Shown piece after piece: positions 1 through 5,763 of a DNA stretch of 9,662 nucleotides. Source of the DNA: an uncultured Eubacteriales bacterium (GTDB lineage: Bacteria > Bacillota > Clostridia > Oscillospirales > Acutalibacteraceae); NCBI GenBank assembly GCA_900320925.1, contig ONUD01000205.1, positions 1-9,662 on the forward strand. The letters run 5' to 3'. Position 1 is the first letter of the stretch, and each line of letters begins with the position of its first letter. Under the pieces are notes generated by a model. The model had not been told where the DNA came from and did not search any database. It saw nothing but the letters and a program-made list of their open reading frames with translations. Made by a program: the position numbers and the translations under genes.

Positions 1-946
1 CACCGCCGATAGCAGAAGTGATATGGTCATAGCCCGGAAAAATATCCGTGACCAATGGACCGAGTACATAAAACGGTGCATTGTGACAAATACGCTTTTG
101 CAGGGTCATATTGGCGGCAATTTCATTCATTGCCATATGTCCGGGTCCCTCTACCATGACCTGTACATTCCTTGCCCATGCCCGTTCGGTGAGTGCCCCC
201 AGCTCGATCAGTTCGGCAATCTGTCCGGAATCGGTAGCATCATCAATGCACCCCGGACGCAGGGCATCCCCCAAACTAATCGTGACATCATATTCTTCCA
301 GTATATCCAGCACTTCGTCATAATGCTCATAAAACGGATTTTCATTGCCCGTCATCATCATCCATGCAAACAACAGGGAACCGCCTCTGGATACAATATT
401 CATCTTTCTCTTGTCACGCATGAACGCTTCCACGGCACGGCGGTTGATGCCGGCATGAATCGTCATAAAGTCCACGCCCTCCTCCGCATGGGCACGCACG
501 ACTTTCAGAAAATCCTCCGCTGTAATTTCCAGCAAATCCTTTTCTAAATAGCCGATGGCATCATACATCGGTACGGTACCAATCATGGCAGGGGATTTTT
601 TAATCAGCTCCTGACGGAACGTATTGGTTTTGCCATAGTTGCTCAAATCCATGATGGCTTCCGCACCGAATTGCAGTGCCATGTCCACCTTCTGCATTTC
701 CACGGCATAATCCTTGCAGTCTCCCGAAATGCCCAGATTGACATTGATTTTGGTTCTCATGCCGGCACCGATTCCCTCAGGAGAAATAGATGTATGATTG
801 ACATTGCAGGGAATGGCCACTTCTCCCTTGGCAACGGCTTCCATGACCTTTTCGGGAGTGGTATACTCCTTTTCCGCGACGATTTTCATTTCGGGTGTGA
901 TAATCCCCTTTTTGGCAGCTTCCATCTGTGTTTTATAATTTCTCAT
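1..946 (-). CDS. thiC: Phosphomethylpyrimidine (HMP-P) synthase ThiC, C-terminal part beyond the window
   Basis: ThiC is a cytosolic radical-SAM enzyme that rearranges aminoimidazole ribotide into HMP phosphate, the pyrimidine half of thiamine. The first 315 residues are present. Family blocks are clear: NVNHTSISPEGIG near residue 50, MDLSNYGKT near 106, TIHAGINRR near 170, then EGPGHMAMNE, HNAPFYVLGPLVTDI and PGYDHITSAIGG close to the window edge. The C-terminal cysteine motif that binds the cluster should lie outside the window. The protein starts directly at the conserved core and lacks the roughly 150-residue N-terminal region of aerobic forms such as the Bacillus one, as is common in anaerobes. 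The ATG overlaps the stop of the upstream tenI-like gene as ATGA, and a GGAGAG ribosome binding site lies about 10 bases upstream. It is the last visible gene of the riboswitch-controlled thi operon. Confidence 0.97.
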   Translation of the reverse strand, partial: MRNYKTQMEAAKKGIITPEMKIVAEKEYTTPEKVMEAVAKGEVAIPCNVNHTSISPEGIGAGMRTKINVNLGISGDCKDYAVEMQKVDMALQFGAEAIMDLSNYGKTNTFRQELIKKSPAMIGTVPMYDAIGYLEKDLLEITAEDFLKVVRAHAEEGVDFMTIHAGINRRAVEAFMRDKRKMNIVSRGGSLLFAWMMMTGNENPFYEHYDEVLDILEEYDVTISLGDALRPGCIDDATDSGQIAELIELGALTERAWARNVQVMVEGPGHMAMNEIAANMTLQKRICHNAPFYVLGPLVTDIFPGYDHITSAIGG

Positions 947-1533
947 TGCAATAATTCTCTCCATTTCTTTATCAGTGTGTCAGGCTCCCTGCTCTGCATG
1001 AAACCGCTCATCAAGCAAATTCCATCTGCTCCTGCGGCAATGACCTCTGCGGCATTGTTCTCTGTGATACCGCCGATGGCATAAACGGGAATATCCACAC
1101 TTGCTTTTATCTCTTTCAGAAACGCTGTTCCTCTTGGCGGCAGTCCCTTTTTGCAGTCGGTGGCAAAGATATGCCCTGCGATGATATAGGAGGCTCCCAG
1201 CCTTTGTGCCTCCCGTGCCTCTGCCGCACTGTGGCAGGACACGCCTATAGTATCAAAATACTGCCGTTCCTGCATTTCCCTGAAAACGGGCAGCGGCAAA
1301 TGAATTTCCCTGACACCAAGCTGCATGGCTGTGCGGGCATAACAATGCAGGGTGCAGGGCGTAATTCTCAAAACCTCTTCTGCCAACTTCCGATAAGCGT
1401 CTTCTTCCAAATCTTTTTCCCGTAAAATGATTCTGTCAGGACGGGCTGCCGCAATGTTTGCCACCTGCCCTAAAAAATCGCCGCACAGCTTCCTGTTGGT
1501 CACGCAAATCAGCTTACACATACAGATAGTCAT
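943..1533 (-). CDS. tenI: TenI-like thiazole tautomerase (ThiE/TenI superfamily)
   Basis: This 196-residue TIM-barrel protein sits where thiE is usually annotated, but its residues fit TenI. TenI isomerises the ThiG product to the aromatic thiazole carboxylate phosphate. The segment GHIFATDCKKGL (residues 120-131) is nearly the same as Bacillus subtilis TenI (GHVFETDCKKGL) and contains the His that TenI uses in catalysis (H121 here). Where ThiE has its Mg-binding IGQED-type loop, this protein reads IHLPLP (78-82), like TenI's VQLPSG; ThiE's Asn-Asp (ND) loop is also absent. A phosphate-binding IGGIT lies at 153-157. The start is uncertain: ATG at 1533 overlaps thiH by 20 bases, ATG at 1521 overlaps by 8, and neither has a good ribosome binding site, so translation is probably coupled to thiH. 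The gene overlaps thiC by ATGA. A true ThiE activity cannot be excluded without an assay. Confidence 0.85.
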   Translation of the reverse strand: MTICMCKLICVTNRKLCGDFLGQVANIAAARPDRIILREKDLEEDAYRKLAEEVLRITPCTLHCYARTAMQLGVREIHLPLPVFREMQERQYFDTIGVSCHSAAEAREAQRLGASYIIAGHIFATDCKKGLPPRGTAFLKEIKASVDIPVYAIGGITENNAAEVIAAGADGICLMSGFMQSREPDTLIKKWRELLQ

Positions 1534-2767
1534 TCAGGACGGGCTGCAAGCCCTCTGCGGCCATATCACGGTACATCTCTCCAAAACTTCTGGCATCGCT
1601 GATTTCAAACTGTTCATCGCCCTTTGTCCCGTCCGACTCCTTTCCGCTGTATTTTTCCTCATGGTCGCCGATTCCCGTGGAAACCCCTGCGGAAATCTTG
1701 GTAGCGGCAATCCTGACAATCCCGTTGCGGAAGCTCTCACTCTCCCTTGATGACACGGTAATGCCTACAAACGGCAGGAAAATACGATACGCACACAGTA
1801 CCTGACAAAGCTGTTTTTCATGCACGTCCAGCGGATTGATTTTGTCATTATTGATAATCGGTCTTAATCGCGGACAGGACAGTGACATCTCCGCATGAGG
1901 ATATTTTCTCTGCAAATAGTACACGTGCAAGGCACTTGCCAGAGCGTCCCTGCGGAAATCCGACAGTCCCAGCAGTGCCGAAAAGCCTGCCCCTCTCATG
2001 CCGCCCATCAAAGCACGTTCCTGTGCATCGAACCGATAGGGAAATACACGTTTATGCCCCAACAGGTGCAGTGTTTCATATTTGTCACTGTCATACGTTT
2101 CCTGAAACACCGTGACATAATCCGCTCCGCACTCGTGCAGATAACGGTATTCTTCGGTATTGACCGGATAAATCTCCAGTCCCACCATACGAAAATACTT
2201 TCTTGCCAGCTTACAGGCTTCCCCGATGTATTCCACACTGCTTTTGGAACGACTCTCGCCTGTCAGCAGTAAAATTTCCTCCATGCCAGAATCGGCAATG
2301 ACTTTCATTTCATGGTCAATCTGCTCCCTGTTCAGCTTCATCCGCTGAATATCATTGTAGCAGTTGAAGCCGCAGTACACGCAGTAATTTTCGCAGTAAT
2401 TGGCAATATACAGCGGTGTGAACAGATAGACCGTATTCCCGAAATGCTTGCCTGTTTCGATTTTGGCTCTTTGTGCCATACGCTCCAGATACGGTTCGGC
2501 GGCAGGTGACAGCAGTGCCTTGAAATCCTCCACACTGCACGTTTCATGTTCCAACGCTGCCAGTACGTCTTTAGCGGTATACTGCCCGCTATCATAGGCT
2601 TTCATCTGTGAGATGACTTTTGCATAAATATCGGAATGAATCACCTCCATCCCCTCCATATAGGCCATATGGTCGGTACGGGAGGACGGGTCATGTTCCA
2701 GACGGTGCTTTTTCTCGATGGCGGCAGGCGATAGCTTATCACTGTCTACAAAAAAACGATTTTCCAT
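1514..2767 (-). CDS. thiH: 2-iminoacetate (dehydroglycine) synthase ThiH, radical SAM
   Basis: ThiH cleaves tyrosine by radical SAM chemistry to give dehydroglycine for the thiazole ring, with p-cresol as by-product. It works with ThiG and is oxygen sensitive, which points to an anaerobe. The protein has 417 residues. The cluster motif is CxxxCxxC at C125, C129 and C132 inside YIANYCENYCVYCGF. The C-terminal blocks VSSRESESFRN, TKISAGVSTGIG and GDEQFEISDARSF are typical of ThiH and lack the extra cysteine cluster of HydG. It is longer than E. coli ThiH (377 residues), mainly through about 40 extra N-terminal residues. I chose the ATG at 2767 because GAGGTG, overlapping the thiG stop, lies six bases upstream. 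A GTG at 2776 is in frame but has no spaced ribosome binding site. The gene starts 10 bases after thiG. Confidence 0.96.
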   Translation of the reverse strand: MENRFFVDSDKLSPAAIEKKHRLEHDPSSRTDHMAYMEGMEVIHSDIYAKVISQMKAYDSGQYTAKDVLAALEHETCSVEDFKALLSPAAEPYLERMAQRAKIETGKHFGNTVYLFTPLYIANYCENYCVYCGFNCYNDIQRMKLNREQIDHEMKVIADSGMEEILLLTGESRSKSSVEYIGEACKLARKYFRMVGLEIYPVNTEEYRYLHECGADYVTVFQETYDSDKYETLHLLGHKRVFPYRFDAQERALMGGMRGAGFSALLGLSDFRRDALASALHVYYLQRKYPHAEMSLSCPRLRPIINNDKINPLDVHEKQLCQVLCAYRIFLPFVGITVSSRESESFRNGIVRIAATKISAGVSTGIGDHEEKYSGKESDGTKGDEQFEISDARSFGEMYRDMAAEGLQPVLNDYLYV

Positions 2768-2777
2768 CCTCTGCACC

Positions 2778-3551
2778 TCAATCCCTCAAGAAACCCGTCA
2801 GCGGGTCTGAGGCAGAACCGCCTCTTGTCAGTACCCTGCCGGGCTTGGCAAGATAGGCTTTTCTGCCGGCGGCAATCGCGTCCTTGAAAGCCGATGCCAT
2901 CAGTGTCAAATCCCCTGCCGTAGCAAGAGCCGTATTGGCCATAATCGCCGCCGCTCCCATTTCCATCGCTTCACAAGCCTGTGACGGTCTGCCGATTCCT
3001 GCGTCCACAATCACGGGCAGGTCGATTTCATCAATCAGAATCTGTATAAATTCCTTGGTAGCCAGTCCTTTGTTGGAGCCGATGGGAGAAGCCAGCGGCA
3101 TGACAGCCGCCGCCCCTGCATTGACCAAATCTCTTGCCGCATACAGGTCAGGATACATATACGGCAGTACCACAAAGCCGTCTTTTGCCAGCATTTCGGT
3201 TGCTTTCACCGTTTCATGGTTGTCGGGCAGGAGATACTTGGAATCCCGCATAATCTCCACTTTTACAAAATCACCGCACCCCAGTTCACGGGCAAGCCTT
3301 GCAATTCTGACAGCTTCCTCGGCATTTCTTGCTCCCGATGTATTCGGCAGCAGGGTCACGCCCTTTGGAATATAGTCCAAAATATTTTCATGTTCTTTCG
3401 TATTGGCTCTTCTTACTGCCAGTGTAATGATTTCCGCTCCTGCATCTCTGACAGCCGCTTCAATCAGGGAAAGTGAATATTTGCCCGAACCCAGTATAAA
3501 TCTTGACTGGAATGTTTTGTTTCCCAGAACCAGTTGATCCTCTTTTTGCAT
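2778..3551 (-). CDS. thiG: Thiazole synthase ThiG
   Basis: ThiG condenses deoxyxylulose 5-phosphate, dehydroglycine from ThiH and sulfur from ThiS thiocarboxylate into the thiamine thiazole phosphate. The 257-residue length from the chosen ATG is normal for the family. Visible family signatures are FQSRFILGSGKY at the N-terminus, LAVRRANTKE, LLPNTSGA, DFVKVEIMRDSKYLLPD, where K97 is the likely Schiff-base lysine, VMPLASPIGSNKGL, VIVDAGIGRPSQ and MANTALATA. The ATG at 3551 is preceded by AGGGTGA at good spacing and matches the usual N-terminus. An in-frame GTG at 3560 overlaps the rhodanese stop and would add three residues. The gene lies between the rhodanese and thiH, with 5 and 10 bases of spacing. 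Confidence 0.97.
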   Translation of the reverse strand: MQKEDQLVLGNKTFQSRFILGSGKYSLSLIEAAVRDAGAEIITLAVRRANTKEHENILDYIPKGVTLLPNTSGARNAEEAVRIARLARELGCGDFVKVEIMRDSKYLLPDNHETVKATEMLAKDGFVVLPYMYPDLYAARDLVNAGAAAVMPLASPIGSNKGLATKEFIQILIDEIDLPVIVDAGIGRPSQACEAMEMGAAAIMANTALATAGDLTLMASAFKDAIAAGRKAYLAKPGRVLTRGGSASDPLTGFLRD

Positions 3552-3556
3552 GATTG

Positions 3557-3838
3557 TCACCCTTTTTCTAAAATAACCTTACGATAACCTCCTGTCAGAT
3601 TCAGGACATGGTATCCGTTATCTGACAGCAGTTCTGCCACTTCCCGACTGTAATCTCCCGATTGGCAAAACAATACAATTCGTTTGTCTTTCGGCAGAGC
3701 ATACAACTCGTGAACGGCATCCATTGGTATATTGACAGCCCCCTCCAGTGTACCGAAAGAATACAGCCGCTTATCTCTCAGGTCAATCAATATATCTGTT
3801 TTCTCTTTCCGATATTCCGTTATTCCTATCTGTTCCAT
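3557..3838 (-). CDS. Single-domain rhodanese, probable sulfur carrier for thiazole synthesis
   Basis: This is a small 93-residue rhodanese-fold protein. IDLRDKRLYSFGTLEGAVNIP at the front resembles the usual domain start (Asp-x-Arg, then GHIPGAVNIP). The active loop CQSGDYS carries the single catalytic Cys at residue 58, followed by LNLTGGYR near the end. Rhodaneses carry a persulfide on that Cys. It lies inside the thi operon between thiF and thiG. Its ATG overlaps the thiF stop as TGATG, and its own stop is 5 bases before the thiG ATG. I infer that it delivers persulfide sulfur to adenylated ThiS or to ThiF, the job done by the ThiI rhodanese domain in E. coli. That role is inferred from position only. 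An in-frame GTG at 3841 is possible but less likely. Confidence 0.9.
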   Translation of the reverse strand: MEQIGITEYRKEKTDILIDLRDKRLYSFGTLEGAVNIPMDAVHELYALPKDKRIVLFCQSGDYSREVAELLSDNGYHVLNLTGGYRKVILEKG

Positions 3839-4656
3839 CACCGGTCATCGCCTTTCTTTTCGCAGGGCTCGATTTCATAATCCTCCCTGCTGTCATACAG
3901 ATTCCGAATGACAGGGTCTTTTCCGCAGACGGCACACTGCGGGTCAGCCGTCATGTTGTGGACACGCATATTCATCGAAAGACCGTCAAATGTCAATACT
4001 TTTCCACAAAGAAGCTCTCCCTGTCCCAAAAGATATTTAACGGCTTCCATTGCCTGTATACTGCCCAGCACCCCCACGGCTGCTCCTAAAACACCGGCTT
4101 CCCTGCACGTTTGTGCATGGTGCGGCACCTCCCCCAGCAAACACCGCAAGCAAGGGGCTTTTTTCGGTACATAGGTCATTGCCTGTCCTCCCCATCCCAA
4201 CACCCCTGCATGAGAATACGGCTTCCCTGCCAGCACACACGCATCATTGATAAGAAATTTTGTTTCAAAACGGTCTGTGCAGTCCAGTATAAAATCATAG
4301 TCACCAATGATGTCCATGATATTCTCAGGGGTCAGCCATGTATCATGCACATGAACGGTCATATCGGGATTGATTGCCAAAGCCGCCTGACGAGCCGAAA
4401 GGGTCTTTTTCATGCCCACACGGTCAGTCGTATGGATAATTTGCCTTTGCAGGTTGGACACATCTACACTGTCATAGTCAGCAATGCCGAGCGTTCCCAC
4501 ACCTGCCGCCGCCAGATACATTACAGCAGGTGAGCCAAGCCCCCCTGCTCCTATCACCAGCACCTTGGCATTCAGCAATTTTTTTTGTCCCTGCACACCG
4601 ATTTCTTTCAAGACGAAATGCCGTACATATCTTTTCGCCTGTTCTTCGTTCAGCAC
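3838..4656 (-). CDS. thiF: Sulfur carrier protein ThiS adenylyltransferase ThiF (E1-like)
   Basis: ThiF uses ATP to adenylate the C-terminal glycine of ThiS before sulfur transfer. The 272-residue protein is a full E1-like ThiF/MoeB/HesA enzyme. It has the nucleotide-binding GAGGLGSP at 36-43, the Asp and Arg of DYDSVDVSNLQRQ (60-72), DCTDRFETKFLIND at 125-138, and a zinc site from the pairs CLRC (169, 172) and CAVC (241, 244). C184 in QTCREAGVLG is at the position of the conserved catalytic cysteine. MoeB is the main alternative, but the thi operon context settles it. The start codon is GTG at 4656, eight bases after an AGGAGGAGG site that is also the 3' end of thiS. The C-terminal tail beyond the zinc site is acidic and variable. 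Confidence 0.94.
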   Translation of the reverse strand: MLNEEQAKRYVRHFVLKEIGVQGQKKLLNAKVLVIGAGGLGSPAVMYLAAAGVGTLGIADYDSVDVSNLQRQIIHTTDRVGMKKTLSARQAALAINPDMTVHVHDTWLTPENIMDIIGDYDFILDCTDRFETKFLINDACVLAGKPYSHAGVLGWGGQAMTYVPKKAPCLRCLLGEVPHHAQTCREAGVLGAAVGVLGSIQAMEAVKYLLGQGELLCGKVLTFDGLSMNMRVHNMTADPQCAVCGKDPVIRNLYDSREDYEIEPCEKKGDDR

Positions 4657-4660
4657 TCTG

Positions 4661-4855
4661 TCAGCCTCCTCCTACAAAGCCGACTACTTCCACCGTATCA
4701 CCGTCTTTCAAAACGGTTTCGGCATAGTTGGTTTTCGGCACAATTTCTCCATTCAGTTCCACTGCCACACGGGTCAAAGAATAGTTGTTTTCTTCCAGAT
4801 ATTGCTGTACTGTCTTGCCTGTTGCATGGACGGCATTGCCGTTAATTGTCACCAT
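4661..4855 (-). CDS. thiS: Sulfur carrier protein ThiS
   Basis: ThiS is a ubiquitin-like 64-residue sulfur carrier. It is adenylated by ThiF, converted to the thiocarboxylate, and gives its sulfur to ThiG. The protein begins MVTINGNAV, has the AVELNGEIVPK strand near residues 31-41 and ends in VGFVGGG, the required terminal Gly-Gly. An open frame continues upstream to 4960, but that part lies in the riboswitch leader. The ATG at 4855 has a strong GGAGGGAGGAAGG tract just before it and gives the normal family length. It is the first gene behind the TPP riboswitch and ends four bases before the thiF start. Confidence 0.95.
   Translation of the reverse strand: MVTINGNAVHATGKTVQQYLEENNYSLTRVAVELNGEIVPKTNYAETVLKDGDTVEVVGFVGGG
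4665..4673 (-). promoter_or_regulatory. thiF ribosome binding site encoded by the ThiS Gly-Gly tail
   Basis: The codons for the terminal glycines of ThiS read GTA GGA GGA GGC TGA. On the mRNA this is AGGAGGAGG, an excellent Shine-Dalgarno sequence eight bases before the thiF GTG. The same bases therefore encode the reactive tail of the carrier and load ribosomes on the gene for its activating enzyme. Confidence 0.75.
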
Positions 4856-4902
4856 TGCACCTTCCTCCCTCCATCGGAGAACAACTCCACTCTTATTAAG
4901 AA

Positions 4903-4927
4903 AGAGACTCCCTGCTTGGAAGTCTCT
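4903..4927 (-). terminator. Terminator-like hairpin of the thi riboswitch expression platform
   Basis: On the transcript AGAGACTTCC (4927-4918) pairs with GGGAGTCTCT (4912-4903): ten pairs including one G-U, with a five-base loop. A moderately U-rich run UUCUUAAU follows. The hairpin lies between the TPP aptamer and thiS. A competing pairing is visible: GGAATCTC at the aptamer's 3' edge (4941-4934) can pair with GAGA and TTCC at 4928-4918, with a three-base bulge, which uses up the 5' arm of the hairpin. That suggests transcription attenuation, with TPP freeing the terminator. The U run is interrupted, so termination strength is uncertain. Confidence 0.65.
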
Positions 4928-4937
4928 CGGTTTGAGA

Positions 4938-5018
4938 TTCCCTACGTTGGCATTATCCAAATCAGGTCACGGGTCGAAGGGCATACCTTCCTCTCAGCCT
5001 GTCTGCAAGCTCCCCTTT
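4938..5018 (-). ncRNA. TPP riboswitch (THI element)
   Basis: The leader of thiS has the THI-box landmarks in order. These are GGGGAGC (5015-5009), a P3 stem AGCTTG/CAGGCT with a four-base loop (5011-4996), CTGAGAG (4997-4991), a small variable hairpin GAAGG/CCTTC (4990-4976), then GACCCGTGACCTGATTTGG and finally AATGCCAACGTAGGGAA ending at 4938. The CTGAGA and CCTGAT...GTAGGGA blocks bind the pyrimidine and pyrophosphate ends of TPP in this class. I could not define a convincing long P1 stem. The aptamer begins about eight bases after the pyrE stop codon. It should switch off the thi operon when TPP is plentiful. Confidence 0.95.
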
Positions 5019-5024
5019 TCATAT

Positions 5025-5702
5025 TCAGGCTTTCACGCCGTATTGTGCATAATAGGCATCAATGGCTGCCTTGAGGGCATCGTCAATGATGATTTTCCCT
5101 TTGTACTCCCTATTGTAAAGGTGTTCGATCACCTCTGCCATGGTCACGATGGCGGTGGTTTTCAGACCATATGTTTCCTCGATTTCGGACAAGGCACTTT
5201 TTTCTCCCTTGCCACGTTCCATTCTGTCTACTGACACCACCAGACCGACTGTTTCCACATTGCCCTGTGCTTTGATAATGGGCAGTGTTTCCTCAATGGA
5301 AGTGCCTGCGGTGGTCACGTCCTCGATAATCACCACCTTGTCACCGTCATTGATGGGGCTTCCCAGCAGGATCCCTTTGTCACCATGGTCTTTGATTTCC
5401 TTGCGGTTCGAGCAGTAACGAATCTCCTTGCCGTACTTTTCACTCACGGCAATGGTAGCCGCCACCGAAAGCGGGATTCCTTTATAGGCGGGGCCAAACA
5501 GCACGTCAAAATCCAGACCAAATGCCTGATGAATGGCTTCAGCATAGTACTGTCCCAAACGTCTGAGCTGGGTTCCTGTACGGTAGAAGCCCGTGTTGAC
5601 AAAAAACGGTGTTTTGCGTCCGCTTTTTGTAACGAAATCACCGAATTTCAGTACCTGACAGTCCACCATAAATTCAATAAACTCCTGTTTATACTGTTCC
5701 AT
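5025..5702 (-). CDS. pyrE: Orotate phosphoribosyltransferase PyrE
   Basis: PyrE joins orotate with PRPP to make OMP in pyrimidine synthesis and works as a cytosolic dimer. The 225-residue protein carries the PRPP-binding motif VVIIEDVTTAGTS at 123-135 and the flexible catalytic loop RKEIKDHGDKG at 100-110. It also has FGPAYKGIPL at 69-78 and the N-terminal FGDFVTKSGRKTPFFVN. Its length is close to the 213 residues of the E. coli enzyme. The ATG at 5702 has AGGAG seven bases upstream. The gene has its own promoter (5735-5763) and is followed almost at once by the TPP riboswitch. No other pyr gene is in view, so it is separated from the usual pyrimidine operon here. Confidence 0.97.
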   Translation of the reverse strand: MEQYKQEFIEFMVDCQVLKFGDFVTKSGRKTPFFVNTGFYRTGTQLRRLGQYYAEAIHQAFGLDFDVLFGPAYKGIPLSVAATIAVSEKYGKEIRYCSNRKEIKDHGDKGILLGSPINDGDKVVIIEDVTTAGTSIEETLPIIKAQGNVETVGLVVSVDRMERGKGEKSALSEIEETYGLKTTAIVTMAEVIEHLYNREYKGKIIIDDALKAAIDAYYAQYGVKA

Positions 5703-5722
5703 AAACTTTCTCCTTCCGATAT

Positions 5723-5736
5723 ATCAATAGATTGAT
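5723..5736 (-). promoter_or_regulatory. Operator-like dyad at the pyrE transcription start
   Basis: ATCAAT-CT-ATTGAT is a perfect 6 bp inverted repeat with a two-base centre. It overlaps the last base pairs of the -10 box and the expected start point near 5728. That is where a repressor dimer would block initiation. It is short and AT-rich, so chance is possible, and no regulator can be named from it. Confidence 0.35.
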
Positions 5737-5763
5737 TATAGCACACTTTTCTACTCCTGTAAA
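5735..5763 (-). promoter_or_regulatory. Promoter of pyrE (extended -10)
   Basis: The -35 box TTTACA (5763-5758) and a perfect -10 box TATAAT (5740-5735) are separated by 17 bases. TGC immediately before the -10 gives an extended -10. The -35 box lies inside the last codons of the upstream carboxypeptidase gene. The predicted 5' leader of pyrE is about 25 bases. The promoter is a good candidate to supply transcripts for the thi operon as well, by read-through. Confidence 0.85.

Noticed and set aside
23..547. Long plus-strand open frame of 174 codons and other plus-strand frames across the window
   Set aside because: They lie antisense to well-recognised minus-strand genes (here thiC), have no ribosome sites or family motifs, and are explained by the codon bias of the true gene.
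943..1533. Thiamine phosphate synthase ThiE
   Set aside because: The Mg-binding Asp loops of ThiE are missing, while the TenI GHxFxTDCKKGL block is present.
1514..2767. HydG, the tyrosine lyase for hydrogenase maturation
   Set aside because: It lacks the C-terminal extra cysteine cluster of HydG, shows ThiH C-terminal blocks and sits inside a thi operon.
4861..4960. An N-terminal extension of ThiS from an upstream start at 4960
   Set aside because: That frame crosses the riboswitch expression platform, and the normal ThiS N-terminus with a strong ribosome site begins at 4855.
5028..5090. A separate thi promoter inside the 3' end of pyrE
   Set aside because: TTGACG and TTGATG hexamers occur, but none has a credible -10 box at 16-18 bases.
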